Under the pieces are notes generated by a model. The model was given only the letters and a program-made list of their open reading frames with translations. It made no database searches and was not told the DNA's origin. A program made the translations under genes and the position numbers. Positions 18,443 to 28,493 of a DNA stretch of 64,000 bases are shown piece after piece; the first letter of the stretch is position 1, and each line of letters begins with the position of its first letter. The DNA is from Vibrio tapetis subsp. tapetis (GTDB lineage: Bacteria > Pseudomonadota > Gammaproteobacteria > Enterobacterales > Vibrionaceae): assembly GCF_900233005.1 (NCBI RefSeq), contig NZ_LT960612.1, positions 1,426,001-1,490,000 of the forward strand, read 5' to 3'.

Positions 18443-20227
18443 ATGGAAAAACAACAGATAAATGAAACGAACACGCTTTCACTTCTTTATGGCGGTTTTA
18501 CCGATGCGGGCCAACGTCGCGAAAATCAAGACGCGTTGGTTTTTCACCTGCCGGACTCTGATGAGGAAATAAGCAATAAAGGCTGCGTCGCGTGTATTGC
18601 GGACGGTGTCAGCTGCAGCGAAATGAGCCAACAAGCCAGTCAAACGAGTGTTATTCAGTTTGTAAATGACTACTTTGCGACCCCCAACAGTTGGAGCGTT
18701 AAACGCTCCGCGACGAAAGTACTCAGCACGACCAACTATTGGTTGTACGGTCAAGGCATAAAGCAGCCACTGAAGCACAATGGGCTCGTGACTACATTCA
18801 GTTCTATCGTTATTAAATCCAATACTGCTCATATTTTTCATGTTGGGGATTCACGTATCTATTTGTATCGTGATGATGAGCTTAGATTACTCACTCGAGA
18901 TCATGTGCGGGCTGGTATGGGCAGCCAGACCTTTTTAACTCGAGCTTTAGGGATGGATAACACCGTTAATATCGATTATCAAACATTGCCAATTAAAGAA
19001 GGCGACTGGTTTTTGCTGACTACGGATGGGGTACACGATTTCAATTCGCACCAAGAAATTCAGGCTCAATGTTTTGAGTTGGTCGACAAACAAACGTTAA
19101 ACCCAGAATTAGCGGCAAAACAATTGGCGCTTTTGGCACTCAAGAATGGCAGCAAAGATAACATCAGTGCGTTGTTTGTGGGGGTTAATGAGCTGCCAGA
19201 GAGTAGCCGTGCTGAACTGCAAACTCAGCTTGGTCAATTTGCTATTCCCCCGGCATTAAGAGTGGGGCAAACTCTGGATGGATTTCACGTATTAAACGTG
19301 ATTTACGCTGGGAGTAGAAGCTATGTTTATGAAGTCAAAGAGCTACTGTCAGAACGAATTATGGTCTTGAAAGCTCCGTCACCAAGCATGGTCGATGATA
19401 TGAATTATCTGGGCAGCTTCATACATGAGTATTGGGTTGGTAGGCAGTTGGATCACCCGCAGTTTATGAAAGTATACCCAAGCCCAAATCACGCAAAGTT
19501 TTTGTATCTGTTGTGTGAACCATTAACGGGCATAACGCTACGACAGTGGATGTATGATAACCCAAAACCTACGCTAGAGCAGGTTAGAACTATCATTGCT
19601 TCGTTGGTCACAGCGTGCCGAAAGTTGCAAAGAATGGGCATGGTACACCGAGACTTAAAACCAGAAAATATAATGGTCGACCGTGAAGGACAAGTCACGG
19701 TGATAGATTATGGCTCAATGAGTGTTGCTGCATTTGAAGAGCAGCAAGCCATGGATAAAGATGCGAATTTGTCGGTATTAGAAGAAGAAATCCCAATGGG
19801 GGATGCCAAATACATTGCTCCGGAATATTTGAATGGAGATAAGGCCACGTACGTTTCCGATTTGTTCTCTATTGGTGTTATTTGCTACGAAATGCTAACT
19901 GGAAAACTGCCATATAAATTGACGACAACGCAGTCTTTGAGAAGAGCGAGGCATCAAAACTGGGACTATTATTCAGCTTGTTTGCAACGTCCAGATTTGC
20001 CCGAGTGGGTGGATCCAGTATTGAAAAAAGTGTGCGCGCCAGCGCCAGAACACAGGTATCAAGCAATGAGTGAATTTATTGCCGACTTGTCGACGCCTAA
20101 TCAAACCTTAATATTAGAAAACGAAAGACGTTCGTTATATGAACGAAACCCGCTTCTCTTTTGGAAGGGATTGGCATCTATATTCATCGGATTTAGTATC
20201 ATTGAATTGTTCGTTTTGATTTCATAG
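18443..20227 (+). CDS. Fused PP2C phosphatase and Ser/Thr protein kinase, membrane-anchored
   Basis: This ~594-residue protein joins two opposing signalling enzymes. Residues about 10-245 are a PP2C-type phosphatase with 'AGQRRENQDA', 'CIADGVSCSE', 'FHVGDSRIYLYR' and 'LTTDGVHDF'. Residues about 270-545 are a Hanks-type kinase: catalytic Lys in 'IMVLKAPS', 'MVHRDLKPENIMV', a DYG in place of DFG ('VIDYGSMS') and 'IAPEYLNG'. The glycine loop is weak. A C-terminal hydrophobic segment ('GLASIFIGFSIIELFVLI') anchors it, with both enzymes in the cytoplasm. ATG 18443 is nine bases from AAGG; ATG 18434 abuts it. Position in the nitrate cluster suggests it tunes the transporter or reductase by reversible phosphorylation, by inference. 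Confidence 0.9.
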   Translation: MEKQQINETNTLSLLYGGFTDAGQRRENQDALVFHLPDSDEEISNKGCVACIADGVSCSEMSQQASQTSVIQFVNDYFATPNSWSVKRSATKVLSTTNYWLYGQGIKQPLKHNGLVTTFSSIVIKSNTAHIFHVGDSRIYLYRDDELRLLTRDHVRAGMGSQTFLTRALGMDNTVNIDYQTLPIKEGDWFLLTTDGVHDFNSHQEIQAQCFELVDKQTLNPELAAKQLALLALKNGSKDNISALFVGVNELPESSRAELQTQLGQFAIPPALRVGQTLDGFHVLNVIYAGSRSYVYEVKELLSERIMVLKAPSPSMVDDMNYLGSFIHEYWVGRQLDHPQFMKVYPSPNHAKFLYLLCEPLTGITLRQWMYDNPKPTLEQVRTIIASLVTACRKLQRMGMVHRDLKPENIMVDREGQVTVIDYGSMSVAAFEEQQAMDKDANLSVLEEEIPMGDAKYIAPEYLNGDKATYVSDLFSIGVICYEMLTGKLPYKLTTTQSLRRARHQNWDYYSACLQRPDLPEWVDPVLKKVCAPAPEHRYQAMSEFIADLSTPNQTLILENERRSLYERNPLLFWKGLASIFIGFSIIELFVLIS

Positions 20228-20863
20228 CTAAAATAATAAAGCCTAATGTTTGTTGTTAAAAATAAATAGACTCATTTCGATGATGATAGATAAATAATCT
20301 AACTGAAGATTATTAGGGCGCATTGTATATTTTCTACCTACCCATTATTCGGCTTTATCTGAAGGGAATAACAAAATTCATTGCAATATGTGACATGTTA
20401 TGAATAAGTTGCTTGAGTTAAAATTTACCCTAACCCGCATCGATATCTTGATGTCTAGTCACTTTTTACTGCCTTTCTCGTTCAAGTTTATCCGCTAAGT
20501 GTTACCTGTTGGTGTATTTTACACATAATAACTGTTTTGATTAGTCAACCAATTGCGTCGAATTAGGACATTCATTGTTTCCAAATGTAGAACAATGGCC
20601 ATGTTAGCTTAAGTGATATTACAATTAACTTATTGTTAATTAATGACTAATGGTATTAACCTCTTTTATTGTATGTGATCCTTCTCACGAATAGCCAAAA
20701 GGCTCTGTAACGGCTTGGTAAATAAGTGATGGTCATTTGTTACACCGTGTTTACAATGACTTCCACATAAGGTCAGAAAATAAAAATATAACGACCAAAA
20801 TAATAATTACTTACCTACATAATAATATTTATTTAGCCTCTACGAATAAGGTGGAATGGAAGA
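20228..20863. other. Long AT-rich leader of the lactate operon
   Basis: About 640 bases without a supportable gene precede lldP. The region is strongly AT-rich and contains a CRP-like site (20674-20689). No obvious LldR/FadR-type palindrome was found by eye. A frame at 20737-21006 overlaps the lldP start in another phase and lacks coding features. Confidence 0.5.
20674..20689 (+). promoter_or_regulatory. CRP-binding site upstream of lldP
   Basis: TGTGA-TCCTTC-TCACG matches TGTGA-N6-TCACA at 9 of 10 core bases with exact spacing. It is about 175 bases before the lldP start. It suggests cAMP-CRP activation of lactate use when preferred sugars are absent. Confidence 0.7.
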
Positions 20864-22433
20864 ATGTTAAATTTAGTTATCTCTGTCGTACCGATATTGC
20901 TTCTCATTTGGATGATGACAAAAAGGAATGCACTACCATCACATTATGCACTGCCAATAAGTGCTCTGCTGGTGGGAATATTTCAAATATTCTATTTTGG
21001 TGTTGATAGTCAGTTATTGATCGCCAATATAGTTTCAGGGAGCCTGTCTGCAATTACTCCGATCTCAATAATAGCGGGCGCTATTTTACTTAATCGACTG
21101 ATTGCATTATCCGGGGCTGAAGCGGTTATCCGTCAATGGTTGGAAGGGATCAGTCGTAACAAGGTTGCGCAGTTGATGATCATTGGTTGGGCGTTCGCTT
21201 TTATGATTGAAGGTGCGTCTGGTTTTGGTACTCCTGCAGCAATAGCCGCCCCAATTTTGGTCGGCTTAGGTTTTAACCCTCTCCGAGTCGCGATGTTAGC
21301 GCTTGTAATGAACTCTGTACCTGTGTCTTTTGGTGCGGTTGGAACACCAACGTGGTTTGGATTTAGCGGGTTGGGTTTGTCTGACGCTGACTTGTTGGAA
21401 GTTGGACAATTGTCGGCATTAATGCACTCCGTTGCTGCCTTCATTATTCCCGTTGTGGCGCTAAGCTTTGTTGTTTCATGGTCTACGATACGCCGTAACT
21501 TTTTGTTCATCCAGTTGAGCGTGCTGTCTTGTACCATTCCTTATTTTTTGTTCGCACAATGGAATTATGAATTTCCGTCATTGATAGGCGGTGCTATTGG
21601 TATGTCTTTATCGATAGTGATTGCACGTTTCAAAATTGGCCTAGAAAAAGAATCTGGGACAGAACTAGAACCTGTCGAGAAAGTGCCAATGGCAAAAGTG
21701 ATTAAGGCTCTGAGCCCTACGCTTATGCTTATCGGTATTCTCATTGTGACACGTATCCAACAGCTTGGAATAAAAGGCCTGCTGACTGATTCAACGCCAT
21801 TGTTTTCGCTAAACCTTGGGTTTGCAGATCTAAGCGTTAGCCAGGCTTTGATCATCAAGTTAAGCAACATTTTACAAACCGATACGGCTTGGGCATACAA
21901 AACACTGTATGTGCCTGCACTTATCCCGTTCTTTTTGGTTGTAATGATTTCTGTATGGATATTCAAAATGCCTAAAGAACAAGTAAAGCAAGTATTTACC
22001 GAAACAGGCAGTCGCATCAAGATGCCGTTTATTGCCTTGATTGGTGCCCTGATTATGGTCAAGTTCATGATGATGGGAGGCGAAGGCTCGCCAATCATGA
22101 CGACTGGGCGCGCGTTTTCAGACTTAATGGGTACTAACTGCTTCTTACCTTGGAGCCTTGGGAGCCTTTTTCTCTGGTTCAGCCACGGTTTCAAACCTAA
22201 CATTTGGTGGTATTCAACAGACGATCGCTCAAACGGTTGGACTGTCACAAAATGTGGTGTTAGCTCTGCAATCGGTTGGCGGCTCTATGGGTAACATGGT
22301 GTGCATTAACAACATCATTGCGGTTTCAACCATTCTTGGTATTTCTAATCAAGAAGGATACATCATCAAACGAACGGTTATTCCTATGATTCTGTACGGT
22401 GTGATTGTTGGTGTGGTCAGCATCGCGCTTTAA
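20864..22433 (+). pseudogene. lldP: L-lactate permease, frameshifted
   Basis: This is a lactate:H+ symporter of the LctP family with about 12 membrane segments. The first frame (20864-~22145) carries 'IEGASGFGTPAAIAAPILVGLGF', a family hallmark. Translation then runs out of family likeness and stops at 22294, while the next frame continues the protein from about 22143 ('LGALGAFFSGSATVSN') to 22433. The shift is +1 (one base added or two lost) between about 22130 and 22157; no homopolymer marks the point. Joined, the protein is about 520 residues, near the family's usual length. Either the gene is broken, abolishing lactate uptake by this route, or the sequence has an error. Confidence 0.85.
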
Positions 22434-22579
22434 CTTCTGCTAAATGTACGCAAATTATCGCTAAATTTAATAAACCTAGACAGAGCAAATCTAGATTCAA
22501 CAACCAGAGCGGAAAACCGCCGATATTAAATTTAGCTTTTTCTAAAAAATTGAGCGCGCTGCGCGCTGGGAGCAATAAT

Positions 22580-23299
22580 ATGAAGGTGAACTTTTTCGCA
22601 ACGTGTCTGTGTGACACGGTAAAGGCGGAAGTAGCCAAAAAATCGGTACTTCTGCTCGAAGAGTTGAACTGCGAGGTTATCTTTCCTGAGAAACAAGGCT
22701 GTTGTGGGCAACCATCACTAAATAGTGGCTACATTGAAGGAAGTAAGCCTGCAATGAAAAGTATGATTGAAGCATTCGAGTTGAACTCATACCCCATTGT
22801 TACACCAGCAGGCTCATGCGCAGCTACCATTAAAAAGTACCCAGAATATTTAGCAGACGAACCGCTTTGGGCTGAACGAGCTCAAGCACTTGCCGATCGT
22901 TTGTATGAATTGACTCAGTTTATTGTTAACGAAATTGGCGTCGAAAAAGTAGGCGCAAAACTGGCAGGTCGCGGAGTCTATCATCCATCATGCAGTTTAA
23001 TCCGTAAGCTTGGCGTACGAGAAGAGCCAATAAAGCTTCTTTCTAATGTTGAAGGCTTAGAGCTACTACCGATAAAGAATCAAGAAACCTGTTGTGGCTT
23101 TGGTGGCACTTTTTCAGTGAAGATGTCTGAAATTTCCGGAGAAATGGTGAAAGAGAAGGTACAGCATATTTCTCAGGTAGAGCCGGATTACTTGATTGGC
23201 GCCGACATCAGCTGTTTGATCAACATTGCGGGGCGTATAACGCGTGAAGGTAAGCCTATTAAAGTACTGCACATTGTTGATGTGTTGATGAGCCGTTAA
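22580..23299 (+). CDS. lutA: Lactate utilisation Fe-S protein LutA/LldE
   Basis: LutA is one of three proteins that oxidise L-lactate to pyruvate. This 239-residue protein carries two CCG-type cysteine-rich modules, 'GCCGQPSLNSG' near residue 47 and 'TCCGFGGTFS' near residue 172, which bind Fe-S or related cofactors. The start is ATG 22580 with GGGAG six bases upstream; a TTG further up has no such support. It opens lutABC, 146 bases after the permease. Confidence 0.93.
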   Translation: MKVNFFATCLCDTVKAEVAKKSVLLLEELNCEVIFPEKQGCCGQPSLNSGYIEGSKPAMKSMIEAFELNSYPIVTPAGSCAATIKKYPEYLADEPLWAERAQALADRLYELTQFIVNEIGVEKVGAKLAGRGVYHPSCSLIRKLGVREEPIKLLSNVEGLELLPIKNQETCCGFGGTFSVKMSEISGEMVKEKVQHISQVEPDYLIGADISCLINIAGRITREGKPIKVLHIVDVLMSR

Positions 23300-23314
23300 C
23301 GAAGGGGAAGCAAT

Positions 23315-24724
23315 ATGTCGATGAAAACCAGTGATGTTAAATTTCGTGAGCGCATCAATGTACAAATGAAAGATGAGTTCATGCGTCAATCTGTCGCGAA
23401 TGCTCAAGAGCGTATGTTTGCTAACCGACAAATTGCCGCTGATAAGTTGGGCAATTGGGAAGAATGGCGAGAGATGGGAATGGATATCCGTAACCATGTG
23501 CTTGAACACTTAGACTACTACTTGCAGCAATTAAGCGACAACGTAGAAAAAAACGGCGGCCATGTTTTTTTCGCTCAAACTTCTGAGCAAGCGACAGACT
23601 ATGTAGAAAATATCATTAAGCAAAAAAAGGCCAAAAAAGTCGTTAAGTCAAAATCCATGGTGACTGAAGAAATCAACCTTAATGCCATGATAGAACGCAA
23701 CGATTGTGAAGTGGTGGAAACCGACTTAGGAGAGTACATTTTACAAGTTGATGATTGCGATCCGCCATCGCATATCGTGGTTCCAGCGCTGCACAAAAAC
23801 AGAGCCCAGATCCGAGATATATTTAAAGACAAGATTAATTACCAAGGGGGAGATGACCCTGAGGAAATGACACGTTTTGTTCGTAATCACATTCGTCATG
23901 ATTTTCTGGAAGCGGATATTGGCATCACAGGATGCAATTTTGCTGTTGCAGAATCAGGTTCTATTTCTTTGGTTACCAATGAAGGTAATGCAAGGCTCGC
24001 GACCAGCCTGCCTAAAACGCACATAGCGGTTATGGGAATGGAGCGTATTGTTCCCACTTTTGAAGAACTGGACATTATGATCAGCTTACTGTGCCGCAGT
24101 GCAGTAGGGATCCCATTAACGGGGTATGTCACGGCTTTGACTGGGCCACGAGAAGACGAGCATTGCGATGGGCCAGAAGAATTCCACTTGGTGATCGTTG
24201 ATAATGGACGATCAGACATATTGGGGTCTGAATTTAAAGATATCCTTCGGTGCGTTCGTTGCGCTGCGTGTGTTAATACCTGTCCGGCATATCGTCATAT
24301 TGGTGGTCAGTCTTACGGATCAATCTATTCGGGCCCGATAGGTGCGGTGTTGTCACCTCTGCTAGGTGGATATGATGACTTTAAAGACCTTCCGTATGCC
24401 TGCAGCTTATGTAAAGCCTGTCATGATGTTTGCCCGGTTAAGATTCCGTTATCTGATCTGTTATTGAAACATCGTCAAAAAATGGCAGAGCAAAAGCTAA
24501 CCCCAATCAGCGAGCGAGCGGTAGCCGGCGCATTCAATTTTACCAATGCACGACCGATACTTTGGGATACCACGGTTAAAATTGGCGCAAGAATGGCGGG
24601 TTACATTATTAAAGACGGCAAATTGCCAGTGAATGTTGGTGCGATCAGTGAGTGGACACAAGCCCGTGACCTACCTGAGCCTGATGGTGAATCATTTAGA
24701 AGTTGGTTTAAGAACCGTAAGTAA
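23315..24724 (+). CDS. lutB: Lactate utilisation Fe-S protein LutB/LldF
   Basis: LutB is the central electron-transfer subunit of the lactate oxidation complex (469 residues). The N-terminal LUD domain (about 60-300) is followed by two ferredoxin-like [4Fe-4S] motifs, '[16 protein letters not shown]' and '[14 protein letters not shown]'. The C-terminal DUF3390-type tail reads '[15 protein letters not shown]'. It starts 15 bases after lutA with an AGGGGA site. Confidence 0.95.
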   Translation: MSMKTSDVKFRERINVQMKDEFMRQSVANAQERMFANRQIAADKLGNWEEWREMGMDIRNHVLEHLDYYLQQLSDNVEKNGGHVFFAQTSEQATDYVENIIKQKKAKKVVKSKSMVTEEINLNAMIERNDCEVVETDLGEYILQVDDCDPPSHIVVPALHKNRAQIRDIFKDKINYQGGDDPEEMTRFVRNHIRHDFLEADIGITGCNFAVAESGSISLVTNEGNARLATSLPKTHIAVMGMERIVPTFEELDIMISLLCRSAVGIPLTGYVTALTGPREDEHCDGPEEFHLVIVDNGRSDILGSEFKDILRCVRCAACVNTCPAYRHIGGQSYGSIYSGPIGAVLSPLLGGYDDFKDLPYACSLCKACHDVCPVKIPLSDLLLKHRQKMAEQKLTPISERAVAGAFNFTNARPILWDTTVKIGARMAGYIIKDGKLPVNVGAISEWTQARDLPEPDGESFRSWFKNRK

Positions 24725-24765
24725 AACGCGCCCATAACCGAAAGTGGAAAGAGTAAGGAATCAAT

Positions 24766-25515
24766 ATGTCGAATTTGAATGCTCAACCATCACGAATTCA
24801 TAGCCGTGAGTCGTTTCTAAACAATATTGCCAATAAGCTTCAAAGAGATCGTATTACGCAGAAAGTAACCAGACCAAAGCTGAAGCATAACTGCCATCAT
24901 GAAGTTTTGGCCTCTTGTACTAAAGATGAGCTTAAGAAGGTGCTTGTCGACTATACACAAACCGCTCTGGGGGCGAACGCGTTAGTGACGACCAAAGCGC
25001 AGCTTTCGGAATCGCTGCGGATGGAGTGCATAAATTATTGTGAGAAAGAGGCCAAGGGCAGGCAAGAAATTTTATTATCAGCCGATGAGCGTCTACTCGA
25101 TTTGATTGATGGCAACGTATTTTATAATCTCGATCATGAAGTCAATGTTTGGGATAAAAACAAAGGCTACGAGCGCAATATCACTTTGGCTGAACGAGCT
25201 AAAGTTGGCGTGGTGTTTGCTGAACAAGCGTTGGCAGAATCAGGAACGATGGTACTTTATAGTCAACCAAAGCAAGGCCGGGCGGTAAGCTTGCTACCCG
25301 AAGCGTCTATTTTCGTGGTACCTAAAAGTGCGTTGTTCGCTCGTTTAACCCAGGCTACGGCCGACTTACACCGTAAAGCGGATGCGGGCGAGCGTATTCC
25401 TTCGTGTGTTAATTTTATCTCTGGTCCAAGCTCAACCGCAGACATTGAACTGATTAAAGTCGTTGGTGTTCATGGGCCTGTTTATGCGACTTACATTATC
25501 ATCGATGATATGTAG
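24766..25515 (+). CDS. lutC: Lactate utilisation protein LutC/LldG
   Basis: This LUD-domain protein (249 residues) completes the lutABC set. Visible family features are 'VGVVFAEQALAESGTMVL' and the C-terminal 'GPSSTADIELIKVVGVHGP'. It has TAAGGA before the ATG and lies 41 bases after lutB. A strong terminator follows. Confidence 0.94.
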   Translation: MSNLNAQPSRIHSRESFLNNIANKLQRDRITQKVTRPKLKHNCHHEVLASCTKDELKKVLVDYTQTALGANALVTTKAQLSESLRMECINYCEKEAKGRQEILLSADERLLDLIDGNVFYNLDHEVNVWDKNKGYERNITLAERAKVGVVFAEQALAESGTMVLYSQPKQGRAVSLLPEASIFVVPKSALFARLTQATADLHRKADAGERIPSCVNFISGPSSTADIELIKVVGVHGPVYATYIIIDDM

Positions 25516-25594
25516 TTGATTAGCGGTAATAGGTTGCATATTAAGCCTAGAGCGTGGATCTAACCTGTAAAGTGATAGCTCGGCGTCACGTAAT

Positions 25595-25626
25595 AAAAGG
25601 CAATAATCTTAGGGTTATTGCCTTTT
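25595..25626 (+). terminator. Rho-independent terminator after lutC
   Basis: AAAAGGCAATAA (25595-25606) pairs perfectly with TTATTGCCTTTT (25615-25626) across an 8-nt loop, ending in a T run. It closes the lactate operon. Confidence 0.88.
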
Positions 25627-25675
25627 GGCTATTATTGTATAATTAGAATCAGTGATTTAACCAAGGAAGTATCGC

Positions 25676-26144
25676 GTGCCACATATTGATGATTTAGCTA
25701 TGTTTACTCAAGTGATTGAGCAGGGCTCATTTAGTAAAGTCGCTGATCTGAACGGCATTACAAAATCAGTGGTCAGTAAGCGTGTGAGTAAACTTGAAAG
25801 TGATTTGGGGGTTCAGTTGCTTTATCGAACCACTAGGAAGCTCTCATTAACGGAAGCCGGTGAAGTTTTATATTATCGGGCAAAAGGGATTAATTCATTG
25901 GCTCAATCGGCCTTTGACGCGGTTACTGGTTATAACGAAGCGCTATCTGGCCATATCAAAATGTCAGTTCCTACCATATCCGGGGAATTGTTACTCGCAG
26001 ATGCGGTTTCCGACTTCTGTATGGAGCACGCAGGGCTTACGATAGACATGTCGATGGACAATAACTTCGTTGACTTATCGGCTGGAAATTATGACTTGGT
26101 AATTCGAACCGGTTATTTGGAAGATTCGAGCTTAATTGCTCGTT
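25676..26144 (+). pseudogene. LysR-type regulator, 5' fragment cut by IS
   Basis: The N-terminal half of a LysR transcription factor is present: a winged HTH (about 3-62, 'VIEQGSFSKVADLNGITKSV') and the start of the effector domain up to 'LEDSSLIAR'. The start is GTG 25676 with AAGGAAG upstream. The reading frame enters the insertion element at 26145 and stops at once. The rest of the gene resumes at 27971. The two halves would give a normal ~300-residue protein, so it was whole before the insertion. Its target is unknown; the lactate operon upstream and genes beyond are candidates. Confidence 0.88.
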
Positions 26145-26147
26145 GAA

Positions 26148-26162
26148 GCTGTAGAATTTCTC
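26148..26162 (+). repeat. IS left terminal inverted repeat
   Basis: GCTGTAGAATTTCTC, identical to the complement of 27956-27970. Confidence 0.85.
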
Positions 26163-26320
26163 GATTTTTCACCGATTTCCCATGTTTTTATCGTCATTAA
26201 TCCTACTGGCAACGGCGTAAATACTGCTCGATGGTAGCGGCCTTTATCATGGTAAGGAAAGATAGAGCGACAGGATGAGAGTTAATTTGGGTTTTTCGCT
26301 GATTTTAGAGGTTTTACCCT

Positions 26321-27850
26321 CTAGATGATGCAATTCCGTAGCTTTTCCATGTTGTGAAGCATGCTGAACATCGCCCATTGGGCGTTCACTTTCTCTTGTC
26401 CTCTTAGCGTAAATCGATTCATCTGTTTGTTGACGGTGATGTTGCCAAAAACAGGTTCAACACACCCAAGCCGTTTACTGTATTGCCGCCTTCCTTCTGG
26501 GCTATCAATCTTGTCTTTCATGGCTTGCATGTGGTCAAAGTCTTTGGTGTTTTTGTAGATGAAGAAGACTTGTCGACCGACTTGCTTGCCAGGCGGTTTT
26601 CTCATGCACAGCGGTTGATGAACGCATTGTCTGCAGTCGTTTAGGTATCCACAAAACTGAGCACCACGCTCTCCACGGATGACGGCGTTCTTGCTGCTCA
26701 GCCGCATCATATTTCCTGCAGGGCATCGGCAAGTCATGTCGTCTTGGTTGAACTCGAACATAGAAATGGAGTAACAGGTTTTACCTGTTTTCGAGCGTTT
26801 CTTTCGTTTTTTCGCTTGCTCGGTCTGATAGGTTTCACTGTTTTGAAACAGCGGATTACGGCTGCGAAATCCAGTGTCTGCTATGTAACAATTATAAGGA
26901 GTCTCAGACAGGAACTTGAGGTTGGTTTTACTATGAAATCCGCTGTCTGCGGTGAACTTGGTGGTGCGCTTTGAGCTGTTGGGTAGCTTCTCTAATTGTT
27001 CTTTCAAAGCGAGCACTGCAGGCTTTAATGTTTGCTGTTCACCAACGCTTCCCCACACTTGGCTGTGTAAAATAATTTGGTGCTTGTCATCCGTGATGGC
27101 GATGCCGTTATAACCTTGAATCGTACCTTTTGAGGTGGTCATTTTAGCGCTGTCATTGTCCGTGATGTTGCTTTTTACGGGTTTTTTACTGCTGCCCAAT
27201 TTGTCTTTAGTGCTCGCCAGAAATGAACCTATTTTATCGGCGCTGCTATCAAGCTTTTGTTTTTGTCTTAGGTCTTGTTCGATAACTTCATTTGGGAGCG
27301 AATCTTGGCTTTGATGACGCTCGATAATTCGCTGGCTCGCCCGCTGTAGTTTTTCTTTTTTACGGCGAAGCTCTTCGTGTGTGCCACTCCATTCCTTACT
27401 GGCATTGGATGAAATTTTACAGCCATCAATAGCAAACATGTTACGGCCTATTAGGCCTTGTTCATCGCATATCATGAGAACCTGAGTGAACAGTGGTTCG
27501 ATGGTGTCCTTCATTTGTGCCATTAAAGCCGCGATAGTGGTGAAGTGTGGTCGCTCGTCGCCCTTTAAGCACATGAAAGTGACATTGTTGATGCAGGCTC
27601 TTTCTATGCGTCGGCTAGTTAACATGCCGAGGGAATAGGCGTAAAAAATAACCTTAAGCATGATGGAGGGTGGATAAGCCGCCGCCCCGTTTTTGTCGTT
27701 GTGGTAGTGCGCATCAAAGGGCGAGAGGTCGAGGTGGTTATCGACAATGTGGGAAATCGCATACTCAATAGTTCCGGGGATGAGTTGTTCATCGATGATG
27801 ATAGGGACGAACATGTTTTGGTTCGAGTAATCGGTTTTGAAGTTGGGCAT
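26321..27850 (-). CDS. IS1182-family DDE transposase
   Basis: This 509-residue transposase fills the element. The N-terminal DUF772 region reads 'YPPSIMLKVIFYAYSLGMLT' and 'RRIERACINNVTFMCL'. The acidic triad can be placed at 'FAIDGCKISSNASKEW' (D), 'TADSGFHSK' (D) and 'LGCVEPVFGNI' (E). A Cys-rich segment ('CRCPAGNMM', 'CGYLNDCRQCVHQPLC') between the last D and E is typical of this family. The frame is uninterrupted, so the enzyme may be active. Confidence 0.92.
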   Translation of the reverse strand: MPNFKTDYSNQNMFVPIIIDEQLIPGTIEYAISHIVDNHLDLSPFDAHYHNDKNGAAAYPPSIMLKVIFYAYSLGMLTSRRIERACINNVTFMCLKGDERPHFTTIAALMAQMKDTIEPLFTQVLMICDEQGLIGRNMFAIDGCKISSNASKEWSGTHEELRRKKEKLQRASQRIIERHQSQDSLPNEVIEQDLRQKQKLDSSADKIGSFLASTKDKLGSSKKPVKSNITDNDSAKMTTSKGTIQGYNGIAITDDKHQIILHSQVWGSVGEQQTLKPAVLALKEQLEKLPNSSKRTTKFTADSGFHSKTNLKFLSETPYNCYIADTGFRSRNPLFQNSETYQTEQAKKRKKRSKTGKTCYSISMFEFNQDDMTCRCPAGNMMRLSSKNAVIRGERGAQFCGYLNDCRQCVHQPLCMRKPPGKQVGRQVFFIYKNTKDFDHMQAMKDKIDSPEGRRQYSKRLGCVEPVFGNITVNKQMNRFTLRGQEKVNAQWAMFSMLHNMEKLRNCII

Positions 27851-27955
27851 AACCGTGTCTTGTGGCGAATAATTTAGATTAGATCACAAGGAGTTAGTGC
27901 GTTCAAGTTCATATCGTGATGAAATGGCGGCAGGATCAGAATTGAGACGGGCGAG

Positions 27956-27970
27956 GAGAAATTCTACAGC
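27956..27970 (-). repeat. IS right terminal inverted repeat
   Basis: GAGAAATTCTACAGC, the complement of the left-end repeat. Confidence 0.85.
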
Positions 27971-28410
27971 CTCGTTATATATTTAACTCACGTTGGGTGA
28001 TATGCGGTGCGCCGAGCTATTTTGAATCACATGAATGCCCGACGGAACCGAACGAGTTGCTGCGTCATAACTGCTTTGGTTACACGCATCCTAGCAGTGG
28101 AACGTTTGACTGGTTATTTAAACGCAACAGTGACACTTACATTCTTAAAGTGAATGGCAACTTTTCGTCCGACAACTCGGCCGCGCTGAAAAAAGCAGCA
28201 TTAAAAGGTAATGGGTTGGCTTATTTACCGACATGCTTGGTTTACGATGAACTGCAAAGTGGCGAGTTAGTTGAAGTGTTATCCGATCACGTGGGAAAAG
28301 AAGTCGGTATTTACGCAGTTTATCCTTATACTCGGAAGCCCGCTAAGCGAATTCAAGCACTTATCGATCACATTCGTGATTGCTATCTAGAACGAAAGCA
28401 CTGCTTTTGA
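27971..28410 (+). pseudogene. LysR-type regulator, 3' fragment after IS
   Basis: The effector-binding half of the interrupted LysR gene resumes here in the phase expected from the 5' fragment ('LIAR' then 'YIFNSRWVICGAP'), and ends normally with a C-terminal helix 'KPAKRIQALIDHIRDCYLE'. An internal GTG at 27997 could start a truncated effector domain, but that would lack the DNA-binding part. Confidence 0.85.
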
Positions 28411-28440
28411 GTACGGAAAATTATCAAATCGATTCAAAAA

Positions 28441-28467
28441 AGCCAAGCTGAACACGTTAGCTTGGCT
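28441..28467. terminator. Bidirectional terminator between LysR remnant and yehS
   Basis: AGCCAAGCT (28441-28449) pairs with AGCTTGGCT (28459-28467), flanked by A and T runs on the two sides. It serves both convergent genes. Confidence 0.85.
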
Positions 28468-28493
28468 TTTTATCTATTCAGTACATTGAAAAA

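Larger units (their letters stand above)
26145..27970 (-). mobile_element. IS1182-family insertion sequence
   Basis: A 1.8-kb element carries one transposase gene on the minus strand. Its ends share the 15-bp inverted repeat GCTGTAGAATTTCTC (26148-26162, with its complement at 27956-27970). The sequence CTCGTT occurs at both junctions (26139-26144 and 27971-27976); part or all of it is the target duplication, and the exact length (4-6 bp) is ambiguous because the bases could belong to either side. Family assignment rests on the transposase. Confidence 0.85.

Noticed and set aside
20737..21006. Frame overlapping the lldP start
   Set aside because: It runs in another phase through the lldP start and has no coding likeness.
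21565..22248. Long antisense frame opposite lldP
   Set aside because: A mirror of the permease coding strand with no ribosome site or family likeness.
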